In this document: positions 8,034-15,250 of the stretch, one piece after another
Position numbering within the stretch: position 1 is the first letter of the stretch
How the letters are laid out: every line of letters begins with the position of its first letter
Assembly (NCBI GenBank): GCA_015231605.1
Contig: JADGBG010000020.1
Span: forward strand, 1 to 35,652
Length of the DNA stretch: 35,652 bases
Source: Alphaproteobacteria bacterium
GTDB taxonomy: Bacteria > Pseudomonadota > Alphaproteobacteria > Rhodospirillales > Magnetovibrionaceae
Direction: 5' to 3'
Notes under the pieces: model-generated
The model's input: only the letters and a program-made list of their open reading frames with translations
The model's database searches: none
What the model was told of the DNA's origin: nothing
Position numbers and translations under genes: made by a program

Positions 8034-8498
8034 TCATTGGGTGCGAATGGTCGCATCGGCGGTGATGTCGATGGTTCCGGGGTAGAAAATCCAGGTGTGC
8101 GTGTAGACGGCCGAGATGGCGGTGTAGGTTTGGGTCCGCCCAGTGGTGCCGCCGCCGCACGTATCCGTTCCGCACGCGAACGTCGCGCCGTCGGAACATC
8201 CGCACAGGTTCGCGTCCACCGTCACCACGACCCCGACAAGATCCACGGCGTCCTCGACGACCCCCTGGACCAGGGCCTCGGTGGCGTTTTCGCTGTCGAC
8301 CAGGGCGTATTGCGCCCCCGCACGCACCGCGCCGGTGATTTCCATCTTGTGGAACATATAGATGGCGATGTCGACGATGTTGAGCAGGATGATCGACAGG
8401 AAGGTCGAAATCATCGCGAACTCGATGGCGCTGGCCCCGGATTCCGATGTGCGGAACCGCGCCGTCAGACGCCGCAAGGGAAGGGGGGGAAACGCCAT
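8034..8498 (-). CDS. TadE/TadF-like minor pseudopilin
   Basis: A 154-residue second minor pseudopilin of the Flp pilus. The N terminus has a basic leader and then ESGASAIEFAM, matching the prepilin peptidase site (cut after Gly, Glu at +5), followed by a hydrophobic helix of about 25 residues. The periplasmic part contains a Cys-rich stretch (four Cys within about 18 residues, around CGCSDGATFACGTDTCGGG) that could form disulphides or a metal site; this is unusual for the family and its purpose is unknown. The ATG at 8496-8498 has GGAG 8 bases upstream and follows the TadG-like stop by 5 bases. TadE and TadF cannot be told apart confidently. Confidence 0.82.
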   Translation of the reverse strand: MAFPPLPLRRLTARFRTSESGASAIEFAMISTFLSIILLNIVDIAIYMFHKMEITGAVRAGAQYALVDSENATEALVQGVVEDAVDLVGVVVTVDANLCGCSDGATFACGTDTCGGGTTGRTQTYTAISAVYTHTWIFYPGTIDITADATIRTQ

Positions 8499-8503
8499 CG
8501 CCG

Positions 8504-9805
8504 CTACTCCACCAAACCGGGTCTCGCCCCGTACGTCACGGGATTGCCGCCATAGATATCGCAGTTGTTTTCGATGTCCGCGTCGCCGTTGAAACTGATG
8601 GTCTGCGCCACCAGCATCAGACACCCGTTGCTGTCGGTGTCGTTGCCGCCGGTGAACGAGATGTCGTTGTTGGGCAGGTAGATCGCGCCGCCCAACTCCA
8701 GCTCGGAACCGCCGTTGAAGGTGGCGTCCATGCTGGGGCTGGAGCCTCCGTCGCGGTCCTGATAGACCAGCACGCCCTCATAGTCTTCCCCGGCCAGCGG
8801 GGCTGTGAGTTCGATGGTCGCGCCGCCGGTGAAGTTGACCGTGCCCGCGTTGCCGCCGTCGTAATTGGTGAGGATGATGGTGACGCCGTCGCCCGTAACC
8901 GATCCGCCGCCGTTCACCGTGAAGTCGCCATCGTCCATGATGTAGGTGCCGGGATCCATGCTCACGGTGGCGCCGGCGTTGATGGTGATGCCGCCGCAGT
9001 ATATGCCGGGCGACAACAGGGCGCCGTTGGCGGGTTGGTAGGCTTGGTTGCCGGGCGGGTCATGGTCGCATCCCGTATCCGCTGGCACGGTGAGATCTGC
9101 GTAAGGATCCGTCACCGTGGAGGCGTTGGATGCCGCCGAGCCGCAATTCGTGGTGATGTTTTCCTCGCCATCGATGCCGCCCGCGGCCCAGATGCATTCC
9201 ACGTCCAGGCTGCCGTTCTGGGCGTTGACCGATTTGGTGCCATGGTTGGAGTTGGACACCAGCGCGCAGCCGTCCATGCTGACGTCGGTGCCCGCGCCGT
9301 TGGTGTAGATGGCGTTCATGGCGCTGGTCGAAAGGGCCAGAACGCAGGCTTCCTGGTCCCCCGACGTGCCGGCCACGGCGCGCGCCGTGGTGACGGGGGA
9401 GATCGCGTAGAAGACTTGGCTCAGCACCGTTTCCAACTGGCGGGTGATGACGATCTCGGTGTAGGCGTCGTTCCCGGAATAGGCGCCGGATGTGGGCGTG
9501 CCGACGTAGGTCATGGCGTCCGTCGCCGCGTCGAAGCCGTTGACGTCGGCTTCCAGTTGCGCTGCGGCCTCGTATTCGGCCGCATCCGCGCCGTAGGCCC
9601 GTTCGATCGCGGCGGCGACGGCGGCGGAATCGGCGATGGTCTGCAATTCGCGGCGTTCCTTGAACCAGATGCCGGCTTCCACCCCCAGGCCGATGATGCC
9701 GAACAACACCGGCAGCATCAGCGCGAACATGACGGCGATGGCGCCGCCTTCTTCACGGGCGAAGCGTCTCAGCAGCTTCCGGTGTGTTGCGCGAACATGG
9801 GGCAC
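8504..9805 (-). CDS. TadG-like pilus assembly protein with beta-rich, helix-like C terminus
   Basis: A 433-residue protein. The N terminus (EEGGAIAVMFALMLPVLFGIIGLGVEAG, residues 18-45) is the TadE/G pilin-like anchor, followed by the ERRELQTIADSAAVAAA region common to TadG proteins. In place of a von Willebrand A domain, the C-terminal part (about 270-433) is rich in Gly, Asp, Asn, Thr and short hydrophobic strands with repeated FNGG or FTGG turns, like a right-handed beta-helix or polymer-forming fold. Several Cys are scattered through the middle. The GTG at 9803-9805 is chosen because AGAGGAT lies 9 bases upstream and similarity begins here, although the frame stays open to 10039. It is the first gene of the minus-strand cluster and is divergent from the TadD-like gene. 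Confidence 0.82.
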   Translation of the reverse strand: MPHVRATHRKLLRRFAREEGGAIAVMFALMLPVLFGIIGLGVEAGIWFKERRELQTIADSAAVAAAIERAYGADAAEYEAAAQLEADVNGFDAATDAMTYVGTPTSGAYSGNDAYTEIVITRQLETVLSQVFYAISPVTTARAVAGTSGDQEACVLALSTSAMNAIYTNGAGTDVSMDGCALVSNSNHGTKSVNAQNGSLDVECIWAAGGIDGEENITTNCGSAASNASTVTDPYADLTVPADTGCDHDPPGNQAYQPANGALLSPGIYCGGITINAGATVSMDPGTYIMDDGDFTVNGGGSVTGDGVTIILTNYDGGNAGTVNFTGGATIELTAPLAGEDYEGVLVYQDRDGGSSPSMDATFNGGSELELGGAIYLPNNDISFTGGNDTDSNGCLMLVAQTISFNGDADIENNCDIYGGNPVTYGARPGLVE

Positions 9806-9929
9806 GTGGGTTATATCCTCTTTATCCTTCAAGGCGTTCGCCTGGAATTGTGACGGAGGAGAGAGCAAAGGGCAAGCCGTGCGACGTTTCCGCCCCATAT
9901 CAGTTTCTCGAAAATCCCTGGAAAAGGCA

Positions 9930-9943
9930 GTGACGGGCGTCAC
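9930..9943. promoter_or_regulatory. Candidate Crp-type operator GTGA-N6-TCAC between tadG-like and tadD-like genes
   Basis: GTGACGGGCGTCAC is a perfect palindrome apart from its centre and contains the GTGA-N6-TCAC core bound by Crp-type regulators. It lies 125 bases upstream of the TadG-like start and 90 bases upstream of the TadD-like start, in the shared divergent region. A Crp-family gene is encoded 1.4 kb away. Confidence 0.4.
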
Positions 9944-10032
9944 GGGCCTGGAAGACGCGCGCGCGGTATGCTCATGTGGGCTGTACGCCGAGGGCAATTG
10001 CGCTACACTCGCGCCAGGGAGGATTCCGTCAC

Positions 10033-10818
10033 GTGACATTCGCCGCGACCTTGGTTGGACTATTGCGCGCCGCCGTCTTTGGTGGGGCGCTCGTGGCGTT
10101 GGCGGCGTGTCAGACCACGTCGGCCACGGGGCGCGGCAAGGCGTCGGGCGCGGACAATCTCCAGGAAGCCTTGCTCCAATCGGCCAATGAGGCCGTGATC
10201 GTCAACAATTACGCCGCCGCCGCGGGGGCCTATGCGCGCCTGGTCGAACAGCGTCCGGACGACCCGGCGGTCATGGCGGGGTTCATCCGCTACATGCGCT
10301 ACGCGGATCGCGCGGGCGAGGTGGTCGCCTTCGTCGACGCCCAGGGCGCGGACGCAATCGCCGATCCCGGCGTGCGGTTCGAATACGCCAAGGCCATGCT
10401 GTCGGCCGGCCGGGCGAGCGAGGCGCTGTCCAGGCTGCGCGAACTGATGGATGTCGCGGCCGAGGATTGGCGCCTGCATTCCGCGTTGGGAGTGGCGCAC
10501 GACGCGCTGGGCGACTTCGAACGCGCCGGGCAGGCCTACGTCCAGGCGCTTCGCCTGTCGCCGGACAATGCGGTGGTGTTGAACAACCTCGCCATGTCGC
10601 AGGCCATGGCGGGCGACATCGACGCCGCCGTGGCGTCCCTGGAAAAGGCCGCCGCTCTCGATCGAAAGCGCGCCAACATTCGTCAGAATTTGGCGTTGAT
10701 GTACGCCATCAAGGGGGATGTGGAACGCGCCCGCACCTTGTCCGCCATGGACCTGGATGCCGGTGAGGTGGATGCCAACCTCTCCTTCTATCGCCGTTTC
10801 GAAGGGGCGCGGCCATGA
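10033..10818 (+). CDS. tadD: TadD-like TPR lipoprotein of the Flp pilus
   Basis: A 261-residue outer-membrane or periplasmic lipoprotein that, by family, assists secretin assembly or localisation in the tad system. A signal peptide ends in the lipobox LAAC, with the lipidated Cys at about residue 25. Three or more tetratricopeptide repeats follow, for example the ALGVAHDALGDFERAGQAYVQALRLSPDN unit and the next NLAMSQAMAGDIDAAVASLEKAAALD. The GTG at 10033 is chosen because AGGGAGGA lies about 9 bases upstream and the signal peptide begins properly there. Its stop overlaps the ATG of the PilZ gene by four bases (ATGA). TPR proteins are diverse; the assignment to TadD rests on lipoprotein plus TPR plus position in the tad locus. 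Confidence 0.82.
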   Translation: MTFAATLVGLLRAAVFGGALVALAACQTTSATGRGKASGADNLQEALLQSANEAVIVNNYAAAAGAYARLVEQRPDDPAVMAGFIRYMRYADRAGEVVAFVDAQGADAIADPGVRFEYAKAMLSAGRASEALSRLRELMDVAAEDWRLHSALGVAHDALGDFERAGQAYVQALRLSPDNAVVLNNLAMSQAMAGDIDAAVASLEKAAALDRKRANIRQNLALMYAIKGDVERARTLSAMDLDAGEVDANLSFYRRFEGARP

Positions 10819-11240
10819 CCGACGAACCCCCGCAAACCGACGTTCACGGCGTTCCCCGGGAACTGGTCAAGCGCCGCGCCGCGGTGCGGCTGACCACCGT
10901 TTACGGCGGGCGGGTGATCCAGTTCGGCAAGGCGTATCCGTGCGTGGTTTCCGACGTATCGGCCGGCGGCGCGAAGGTCCGCCTCAAGGATCCCCGCGAT
11001 TTTTCCAAGTTGACCAAGAGCCAACCGGTGGAGCTGGTGTTCGAGCGGTTGAGCGACTACAAGTCGCTCGGCGCGGAGATCGCCTGGACCAAGCCCGACG
11101 AGGATGTCGTGGGCCTGACCTTCACGGATCCGGAACTGCGCCGCAGGGTGGTGATCAAGAAATTAATGCCGAACCGCTGGCGCATCGCCACGGAACACGT
11201 GCAAGCCGAAGCCGAGGGCCTTGAGGGGGACGGCGCATAG
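10815..11240 (+). CDS. PilZ-domain c-di-GMP-binding protein
   Basis: A 141-residue cytosolic single-domain PilZ protein that should bind c-di-GMP. Both binding motifs are intact: R21-x-x-x-R25 (in KRRAAVR) and D47-x-S49-x-x-G52 (in SDVSAGG). The C-terminal strand region (LGAEIAWTKPDEDVVGLTFTDPE) is the usual PilZ barrel ending. It overlaps the TadD-like gene by four bases, so translation is coupled, which ties a c-di-GMP effector to pilus assembly. Its partner is not known. Nearby GGDEF proteins (2788-4518 and 25601-27283) could supply the signal. Confidence 0.88.
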   Translation: MTDEPPQTDVHGVPRELVKRRAAVRLTTVYGGRVIQFGKAYPCVVSDVSAGGAKVRLKDPRDFSKLTKSQPVELVFERLSDYKSLGAEIAWTKPDEDVVGLTFTDPELRRRVVIKKLMPNRWRIATEHVQAEAEGLEGDGA

Positions 11241-11252
11241 ATGCCGCGTCGG

Positions 11253-11288
11253 CCGTTACAAACGGTTGTGATGGAAAGTTTTTTTTGA
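11253..11288 (+). terminator. Weak stem followed by T-run after the PilZ gene
   Basis: The 5-bp stem CCGTT/AACGG (11253-11257 with 11261-11265, loop ACA) is followed about 13 bases later by a run of eight T residues at 11279-11286. The distance is longer than usual for an intrinsic terminator. The end of the T-run also overlaps TTGACA at 11285-11290, which could be a -35 box for the downstream regulator, although I see no good -10. Confidence 0.3.
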
Positions 11289-11327
11289 CAAGATAACGGC
11301 GAGTTCAGAGCGCGGAACGGGTCATTC

Positions 11328-12035
11328 ATGAACGATTCGGACACCAACCACGTCGATCCCATGGATCGCAAGCTGACGGGAATCGGCATCTTGTCCGAAG
11401 CCCCGCCCAGCGTCGTGCGGGAACTGGAAGGGGTGTGTTCCTGGCAACGTTTCGCGGCCCAGGACGTGATCGTGGACCGGGAAGACGAATCCACGGACGT
11501 CTATTTCATCGTCAAAGGCAGCGTGAAGGTCATGGACTTCCTGGGGGACGACCAGGAAATCACCCTGGCGGAATTGAGCGCGGGCAGCAGTTTCGGCGAA
11601 ATGTCGGCGATCGATTCCGCCAAGCGTTCGGCGCGCGTCTCGTCCATGGGGGACACCATCGTCGCGTCCATGCCCGGGCGGGCGTTTCGCACGCTGCTGA
11701 TGGAATGCCCGGGGATCTCGCTGATGTTGCTCAAGCGGTTCGCGGGCCTGATCCGCACGCTGAACAACCGCGTCACCTCGCTCAGCACGTTGAGCCCGCA
11801 TCAGCGCGTTTATTATGAGTTGCTGCGCATGTCCGAACCCAACCCCCAAGGCGACGGCACGTGGTTGATCCATTATCTGCCCAAGCATGAGGAAATCGCG
11901 AGTTGGAGCGGCACGTCCCGCGAGGATGTCGCCATGGCGATCGGTCATCTGGCGCGGGAAGGGATCGTCGGGCGGAAACACAAGTCTCTGATTATCAAGG
12001 ACCATAGCCGGCTGCAGATGCTGGTCAGCCTGTGA
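11328..12035 (+). CDS. Crp/Fnr-family transcriptional regulator
   Basis: A 235-residue cytosolic regulator with an N-terminal cyclic-nucleotide-binding barrel (about 20-130), a dimer helix (about 131-155) and a C-terminal winged helix (about 156-228). The phosphate-binding cassette FGE91MSAID..R100SARV keeps the Glu and Arg-Ser that contact cAMP in CRP, so cyclic nucleotide binding is plausible. The FNR iron-sulphur Cys set is absent; only two scattered Cys remain. The recognition helix starts SRE (R198, E199), as in CRP, where these contact the GTGA half-site; the third contact Arg is replaced by Met. The ATG at 11328 is the first plausible start. Position between PilZ/TadD and the Flp pilin gene suggests control of pilus genes. 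Confidence 0.88.
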   Translation: MNDSDTNHVDPMDRKLTGIGILSEAPPSVVRELEGVCSWQRFAAQDVIVDREDESTDVYFIVKGSVKVMDFLGDDQEITLAELSAGSSFGEMSAIDSAKRSARVSSMGDTIVASMPGRAFRTLLMECPGISLMLLKRFAGLIRTLNNRVTSLSTLSPHQRVYYELLRMSEPNPQGDGTWLIHYLPKHEEIASWSGTSREDVAMAIGHLAREGIVGRKHKSLIIKDHSRLQMLVSL

Positions 12036-12286
12036 CGGGCATCATTCCCGGGCAACCGGTTTCGCATTATCCTGTCCTTGAAAAGTATGAATGTCCCAAT
12101 TGCACATTCGCAATGCACTGAAACGGTCAACCCATCGAGGTGGAAAAAATAAGGGGTTGGTTTGTAAGGGGAAATGTTGTTATGCCCCCTTGACTTCCCT
12201 GAATCCCTGGGCCAATCTATTTGCACAGGATTGGAGAGTCCGGTCGAATTTTTTCTGCCTATGAGCAAAAACTAGGAGTTGTGATA
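12036..12286 (+). promoter_or_regulatory. AT-rich control region upstream of the Flp pilin gene
   Basis: A 251-base gap of lower GC than its neighbours. It holds a perfect inverted repeat ATTGC-N6-GCAAT at 12099-12114, two direct TAAGGGG copies 15 bases apart (12150-12156, 12165-12171), and AAGGGG facing CCCCTT (12166-12171, 12186-12191). TTGACT at 12190-12195 could be a -35 box, but no clear -10 follows at 16-18 bases. The pilin start has a strong AGGAG at 12274-12278. Function as the pilin promoter is inferred from position. Confidence 0.45.
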
Positions 12287-12460
12287 ATGGCTAAGTTTTC
12301 GAACCTTCTGAACCGCTTCAAGAGTGATGAGTCCGGCGCGACCGCTATCGAATACGGCTTGATTGCCGCGTTGATCGCCGTCGTCATCATCACCGCCCTG
12401 ACCTTCATGGGCAGCAGCCTGGAAGCCAAGTTCGCCGAAGTGAACAGCGGTCTGAACTAA
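12287..12460 (+). CDS. flp: Flp/Fap-family type IVb pilin
   Basis: The major pilin of the tad/Flp pilus, a 57-residue prepilin. The basic leader MAKFSNLLNRFKSDESG is followed by the cleavage site G-ATAIEYGLIAALIA (Glu at +5 with an adjacent Tyr, the Flp signature), a single hydrophobic helix, and a short polar tail ending EVNSGLN. The inner-membrane prepilin peptidase CpaA encoded next should cut it. The ATG at 12287 has AGGAG 8 bases upstream; the frame opens further upstream but without pilin features. It is followed by a strong terminator at 12485-12515, which would let pilin mRNA exceed that of downstream cpaA. Ser/Thr residues after the helix (MGSS, NSG) could be glycosylated; this is inference. 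Confidence 0.95.
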   Translation: MAKFSNLLNRFKSDESGATAIEYGLIAALIAVVIITALTFMGSSLEAKFAEVNSGLN

Positions 12461-12484
12461 GACCTTGCGGCCCACCGGCATCTG

Positions 12485-12523
12485 GAGCCGCCCCGGACTC
12501 GTTCCGGGGCGGCTCTGTCTTTT
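12485..12523 (+). terminator. Strong intrinsic terminator after flp
   Basis: A perfect 13-bp GC-rich stem (12485-12497 paired with 12503-12515, loop CTCGT) is followed by TGTCTTTT. It sits between the pilin gene and cpaA, a position where partial termination commonly keeps pilin expression far above the downstream assembly genes. Confidence 0.88.
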
Positions 12524-12555
12524 GGGGGACTTGTCGAGGGTATGAGCGTGTCGCC

Positions 12556-13089
12556 ATGGCGTTGATGCAAACCGTGCTGATGGCCCTGTACCTGGGGCTG
12601 GTTCTGTATGGCGCGTGGTCGGATGCGCGGGCCTTGCGGATCCCCAATTGGATCTCCCTGACGATTTTGGCCGCATTTTTTCCCATGGCGGCTGTTTCGG
12701 GCCTTCCCCTGGCCGATGTCCCGTGGCATGTCGCGGCGGGATTGGTCACGTTGGTGGCCGGGTTCACGCTGTTCGCCTTCGGTTTGCTGGGCGGCGGCGA
12801 CGCCAAGTTGATGGCGGCATGCGCGCTGTGGATCGGTTGGCGGGATCTGTGGCTTTTTGTCTTGGCGGTCCTCCTGGTGGGGGGCGTTTTGTCGCTGCTG
12901 GTGATTTTGCTCCGCAAGGGTCTGGGCCTGTGGCCGCAATGGCTGGTGGCCCATGCATCGGGGCTGTTCACCCCCAACAAGGCGGTTCCCTATGGCATCG
13001 CCATCGCGGCGGGGGCGTTGCTGATGGCCCCGCGCATGGCGGTGTTTCCGGAAGGCTGGCGCATGATTTTCGCCGTCCTGGCCGGGTAG
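12556..13089 (+). CDS. cpaA: Prepilin peptidase CpaA/TadV (A24 aspartyl protease)
   Basis: Cuts the leader of Flp pilin and TadE/F-type pseudopilins at the inner membrane. Of 177 residues, about five to six hydrophobic segments are visible. Both catalytic aspartates are present: the first in WSDARALRIPN after the first helix, the second in LGGGDAKLM (the GxGD-type motif of A24 peptidases). It lacks the N-terminal methylation domain of longer PilD enzymes, as usual for TadV/CpaA. The ATG at 12556 is used; GAGGG lies about 16 bases upstream, which is rather far, and an ATG nine bases downstream is an alternative. The GT87-like gene follows after 8 bases. Confidence 0.9.
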   Translation: MALMQTVLMALYLGLVLYGAWSDARALRIPNWISLTILAAFFPMAAVSGLPLADVPWHVAAGLVTLVAGFTLFAFGLLGGGDAKLMAACALWIGWRDLWLFVLAVLLVGGVLSLLVILLRKGLGLWPQWLVAHASGLFTPNKAVPYGIAIAAGALLMAPRMAVFPEGWRMIFAVLAG

Positions 13090-13097
13090 GGGGGGCG

Positions 13098-14285
13098 ATG
13101 CGGTCGCTGCGAACGGGCGCGTGGCTGACGGCGGAACGCATCCGCGTTTATTCCTGGATATTGATTGTCCTCTGGACCCTGGGACTGGCTGGCGTGGTGG
13201 CGACGTCCAGCGATTACCGGGACGCCTTCGGGCGGCCTCTGGGCACGGATTTCGCCAATGTCTGGACGGCCGGGGCGATGGCGCTCGACGGCCATGCGGC
13301 CGCGGTCTGGGAACCCGAAGCCCATCATGCGGTGCAGCTGCGGGTCTTCGGTCCCGGCTCCCCGTTCTACGGCTGGCATTATCCGCCGTTTTTCCTGCTC
13401 GTGGCCTCGGTGTTGGCGCTGATGCCCTACGGCCTGGCCCTGGGCGTGTGGCTGGCGGGGACGATTCCCCTTTACCTGCGCGCCCTGAAGGGGATCGTTT
13501 CGGATCGTTTGGCGACGTTGGCCGCCGTGGCCTTTCCCGGCGTGGCGGTGACGGCCATTCATGGGCAGAACGGTTTTCTCACCACGGCGCTGTTCGCCGG
13601 CGCGCTCATGCAATTGGAGCGCCGCCCGTATGTCTCGGGCGTGCTGTTCGGTCTGATGGCGTACAAGCCGCAGTTCGGCCTGTTGGTGCCCGTGGCGTTG
13701 GCGGTATCGGGTCGATGGCGCGCGTTTGGCGCGGCGTCGCTGACCGTGGCGATGCTGGCGGGGATCAGCACCCTGGCTTTCGGCATGGAAATTTGGGACG
13801 CGTTCCTCGCCAGCACCCGGTTCACCCGCGACGTGGTGCTTGAGGCCGGGGCGTTGGCCTGGGAAAAGCAGCAAAGCGCCTTCGCGGCGGTGCGTCTGTG
13901 GGGCGGGACCGTGGAACTGGCCTATGGCGCCCAGGCGGCGATGGCGGTGTTTTCCGCCTTTGGCGTCGCGTGGCTGTGGCGCGGCCGGGCGGCGTTCGCC
14001 GTCAAGGCCGCGGGGCTCGTGTGTGGGGCCTTGCTGGCGACGCCCTATGTTCTCGACTACGACATGGTCATCGTCGCGCCGGCCATCGCCTGGATGGCGG
14101 CGCATGGGATGAAACACGGGTTTCTGGATTGGGAAAAGACCGTTCTGGCCCTGGCGTGGATCGCGCCGCTGGTGGCGCGGGCCTCGGCGCTGGCGATCAA
14201 CTTTCCGTTGGGTTTGATCGTCTTGACCGCCTTATTCCTTTTGATCCTTCGCCGTGCCTGGATGGATGGTCCTAATTTCCGCTGA
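13098..14285 (+). CDS. GT87-like (DUF2029) polytopic membrane glycosyltransferase
   Basis: A 395-residue integral membrane protein with about nine to ten hydrophobic helices. It resembles the DUF2029/GT87 family of GT-C enzymes, which in mycobacteria add mannose from polyprenyl-phosphate donors. Features seen: an early periplasmic loop with an acidic residue (GTDFANVWTAGAMALDG, equivalent to the catalytic D of GT87), FYGWHYPPFFLLVASVLALMPY, AIHGQNGFLTTALFAGAL, and LFGLMAYKPQFGLLVPVAL, all typical family blocks. The ATG at 13098 has a GGGGGG run just upstream. It lies 8 bases after cpaA and so is probably expressed with it, which suggests a role in modifying the pilus or a surface glycan. Its end overlaps the convergent tadC by 14 bases. 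Donor and acceptor are unknown. Confidence 0.78.
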   Translation: MRSLRTGAWLTAERIRVYSWILIVLWTLGLAGVVATSSDYRDAFGRPLGTDFANVWTAGAMALDGHAAAVWEPEAHHAVQLRVFGPGSPFYGWHYPPFFLLVASVLALMPYGLALGVWLAGTIPLYLRALKGIVSDRLATLAAVAFPGVAVTAIHGQNGFLTTALFAGALMQLERRPYVSGVLFGLMAYKPQFGLLVPVALAVSGRWRAFGAASLTVAMLAGISTLAFGMEIWDAFLASTRFTRDVVLEAGALAWEKQQSAFAAVRLWGGTVELAYGAQAAMAVFSAFGVAWLWRGRAAFAVKAAGLVCGALLATPYVLDYDMVIVAPAIAWMAAHGMKHGFLDWEKTVLALAWIAPLVARASALAINFPLGLIVLTALFLLILRRAWMDGPNFR

Positions 14286-15234
14286 TGCGCAAGGCCGCCG
14301 GTCCGATCACCACCATGAACAAGGGCGGCAGGAAAAACACGATCATCGGCACCGTCAGCTTGGCGGGCAGCGACGCGCCTTTCTTTTCCGCAATGGCCAT
14401 GCGTTCCTGGCGGCGTTCCTGGGACAGGACCTTGAGCGCCTTGCCCACGGGCGTGCCGTATTTTTCCGACTGCACCAAGGTGGTGGCCAGCGACTTGATG
14501 GCCGGAACGCCGGTGCGTTCGGCGAAATTCATATAAGCCTTGTGCCGGTCGCCCAGGTAGGCGAGCTCCGCCGACGTGATGCCGAATTCCTGGGCCAGGG
14601 ACGGCGACTTTTCGCCGATTTCGTCGGTCACGCGGTCGAACGCGCCTTCGATCGACAACCCCCCTTCGACGCAGATCACCATCAGGTCCAGGGCGTCGGC
14701 AAAACCGACCCCCAGTTCCTGCTGACGTTTTTGCGCGGTGTTGGTGATGACGATTTTGGGGAAATAGAAACCCAGAAACGCGCCCGCGCCCATGAACGCC
14801 ATTTTCACCGGGGTGGGGTAGGGGAAGTTCTTCCACATGGACAGGATCACCACGGCCGCCAAAAAAAAGCCGATGGCCGTGGCGATGCGCGCGAAGGTGA
14901 AGATGATCAACGCATTCTGATTGCGATAGCCGGCCTGGGCCAGGTTCGCCTTGAGCTCCTTGGACGATAGCGCCTCGTCGAGTTTCAGGGCGTGCAGCAC
15001 CTTTTTCATGACCTCCACGCGGGTCTGTTGCTGGCGCTGGCGGATCGCGGACCCCTTGGACCCCAGGGCTTCCATCTGGGCGCGCGACAACTGTTGGCGC
15101 GTGCTCGCCACCATCTTCACCCGTTTCGAGGTCTTTTCCCGAAACATGAAGGGCAGGGCCACGGCGGCGACGGACAGCAAGGCCGCGCCCACGGCCATCC
15201 AGACGATCAAGGTCGGTGTTTCGATGCCGAACAT
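14272..15234 (-). CDS. tadC: TadC, inner-membrane platform protein (T2SS F family)
   Basis: One of two polytopic platform proteins of the tad pilus machine, partnering TadB and the ATPase CpaF. Of 320 residues, membrane helices appear at the N terminus (about 10-32), in the middle (about 110-160) and at the C terminus (about 290-315). The T2SSF domain core is visible: ALDLMVICVEGGLSIEGAFDRV, followed by the LGDRHKAYMNFAERTGVPAIKSLATTLVQSEKYGTPVGKALKVLSQE block conserved in TadC. The ATG at 15232-15234 has a strong AGGAG 6 bases upstream. It is the last gene of the cpaB-to-tadC operon and converges with the GT87-like gene with 14 bases of overlap. Confidence 0.92.
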   Translation of the reverse strand: MFGIETPTLIVWMAVGAALLSVAAVALPFMFREKTSKRVKMVASTRQQLSRAQMEALGSKGSAIRQRQQQTRVEVMKKVLHALKLDEALSSKELKANLAQAGYRNQNALIIFTFARIATAIGFFLAAVVILSMWKNFPYPTPVKMAFMGAGAFLGFYFPKIVITNTAQKRQQELGVGFADALDLMVICVEGGLSIEGAFDRVTDEIGEKSPSLAQEFGITSAELAYLGDRHKAYMNFAERTGVPAIKSLATTLVQSEKYGTPVGKALKVLSQERRQERMAIAEKKGASLPAKLTVPMIVFFLPPLFMVVIGPAALRISGN

Positions 15235-15250
15235 ATCCGTCTCCTCACCC

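Noticed and set aside
11256-11271. TTACAA-N4-TTGTGA as an autoregulatory site of the Crp-like gene
   Set aside because: The symmetry is outward facing and does not match Crp or Fnr sites; it may only be part of the weak terminator.
12190-12226. Possible sigma-54 promoter upstream of flp (TGGGCC...TTTGCA)
   Set aside because: The GG to GC distance is one base too long for a -24/-12 promoter and the flanking consensus is poor.
12615-13097. N-terminal extension of the GT87-like gene through cpaA
   Set aside because: The frame is open by chance inside cpaA; cpaA is a clear prepilin peptidase and the GT87-like gene has its own start with a ribosome site at 13098.
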